Source: Flavobacteriales bacterium (GTDB taxonomy: Bacteria; Bacteroidota; Bacteroidia; Flavobacteriales_D; Sanyastnellaceae). Taken from it: a stretch of DNA of 5,439 nucleotides. Shown here one piece after another: positions 5,394 to 5,439 of the stretch. Under the pieces are notes generated by a model, which was given only the letters and a program-made list of their open reading frames with translations, was not told the origin of the DNA and searched no databases. The position numbers were made by a program, and so were the translations under genes. The DNA lies in assembly GCA_030728235.1 (NCBI GenBank), contig JANRAA010000116.1, positions 25,637-31,075 on the forward strand, in the 5' to 3' direction. The stretch's first letter is position 1, and each line of letters begins with the position of its first letter.

Positions 5394-5434
5394 AAAACTG
5401 CCCAACGCGAGAGCGTTGGGCAGTTTTGTTTTAC
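5394..5434 (+). terminator. intrinsic terminator after tRNA-Arg
   Basis: A perfect 15-bp stem (AAAACTGCCCAACGC with its complement) closes on a GAGA tetraloop of the GNRA type. The 3' arm ends in TTTT, followed by GTTTTAC. It starts 10 bases after the tRNA. A-rich sequence on the 5' side means it could also stop transcription arriving from the right on the minus strand. Confidence 0.88.
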
Positions 5435-5439
5435 AAAAA

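Noticed and set aside
1..5439. Mobile element, CRISPR array, toxin-antitoxin or defence cassette
   Set aside because: No transposase, integrase, array-like spaced repeats or paired small genes were seen. The tRNA-Arg could in principle be an integration site, but no repeat of its 3' end is present in the window.

Overview
The window looks like ordinary chromosome from a member of the Bacteroidota, probably a Flavobacteriales-type organism. Four signs support this. No start codon has a convincing Shine-Dalgarno sequence. Matches to the Bacteroidota promoter element TAnnTTTG lie ahead of several genes. A DEDDh exonuclease is joined to a GIY-YIG domain, and short-signal lipoproteins and an outer-membrane barrel sit among DinB-like and S12-hydrolase genes. 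The tRNA gene lacks an encoded CCA. The genus cannot be fixed from this much sequence.

Left part (1-1046, minus strand): a small hypothetical lipoprotein gene (1046-657) is followed 47 bp later by the start of a DEDDh 3'-5' exonuclease gene (from TTG at 609). The exonuclease runs off the left edge just as a GIY-YIG nuclease domain begins. The pair may be cotranscribed. A short hairpin lies directly before the exonuclease start.

Middle (1115-2824, plus strand): a cyclophilin-type peptidyl-prolyl isomerase lipoprotein is divergent from the left pair and is followed 36 bp later by a secreted outer-membrane beta-barrel protein. Both are preceded by the same octamer, TACCTTTG. For the isomerase it lies so close to the ATG that the mRNA may be leaderless. 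An envelope folding factor next to an outer-membrane protein is a plausible functional pairing, but this is inference. The 191-bp gap after the barrel gene holds a GC-rich hairpin with an alternative longer-range pairing and two sets of short direct repeats.

Right part (3016-5439, plus strand): a cytoplasmic DinB-superfamily protein with an intact three-histidine metal site comes first. A 203-bp gap with two hairpins follows, then a secreted class C beta-lactamase-like serine hydrolase (S12 family) with a DUF3471-like C-terminal domain. The last gene is tRNA-Arg(ACG), with its own TATATTTG promoter element and a strong intrinsic terminator at the right edge.

I found no mobile element, CRISPR array, phage gene, toxin-antitoxin pair or defence island, and no stretch over 300 bp without a gene. 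I do not see a previously undescribed system. The points most worth checking are the possible leaderless isomerase transcript with its shared octamer, the repeats ahead of the DinB-like gene, and the truncated exonuclease/GIY-YIG fusion.
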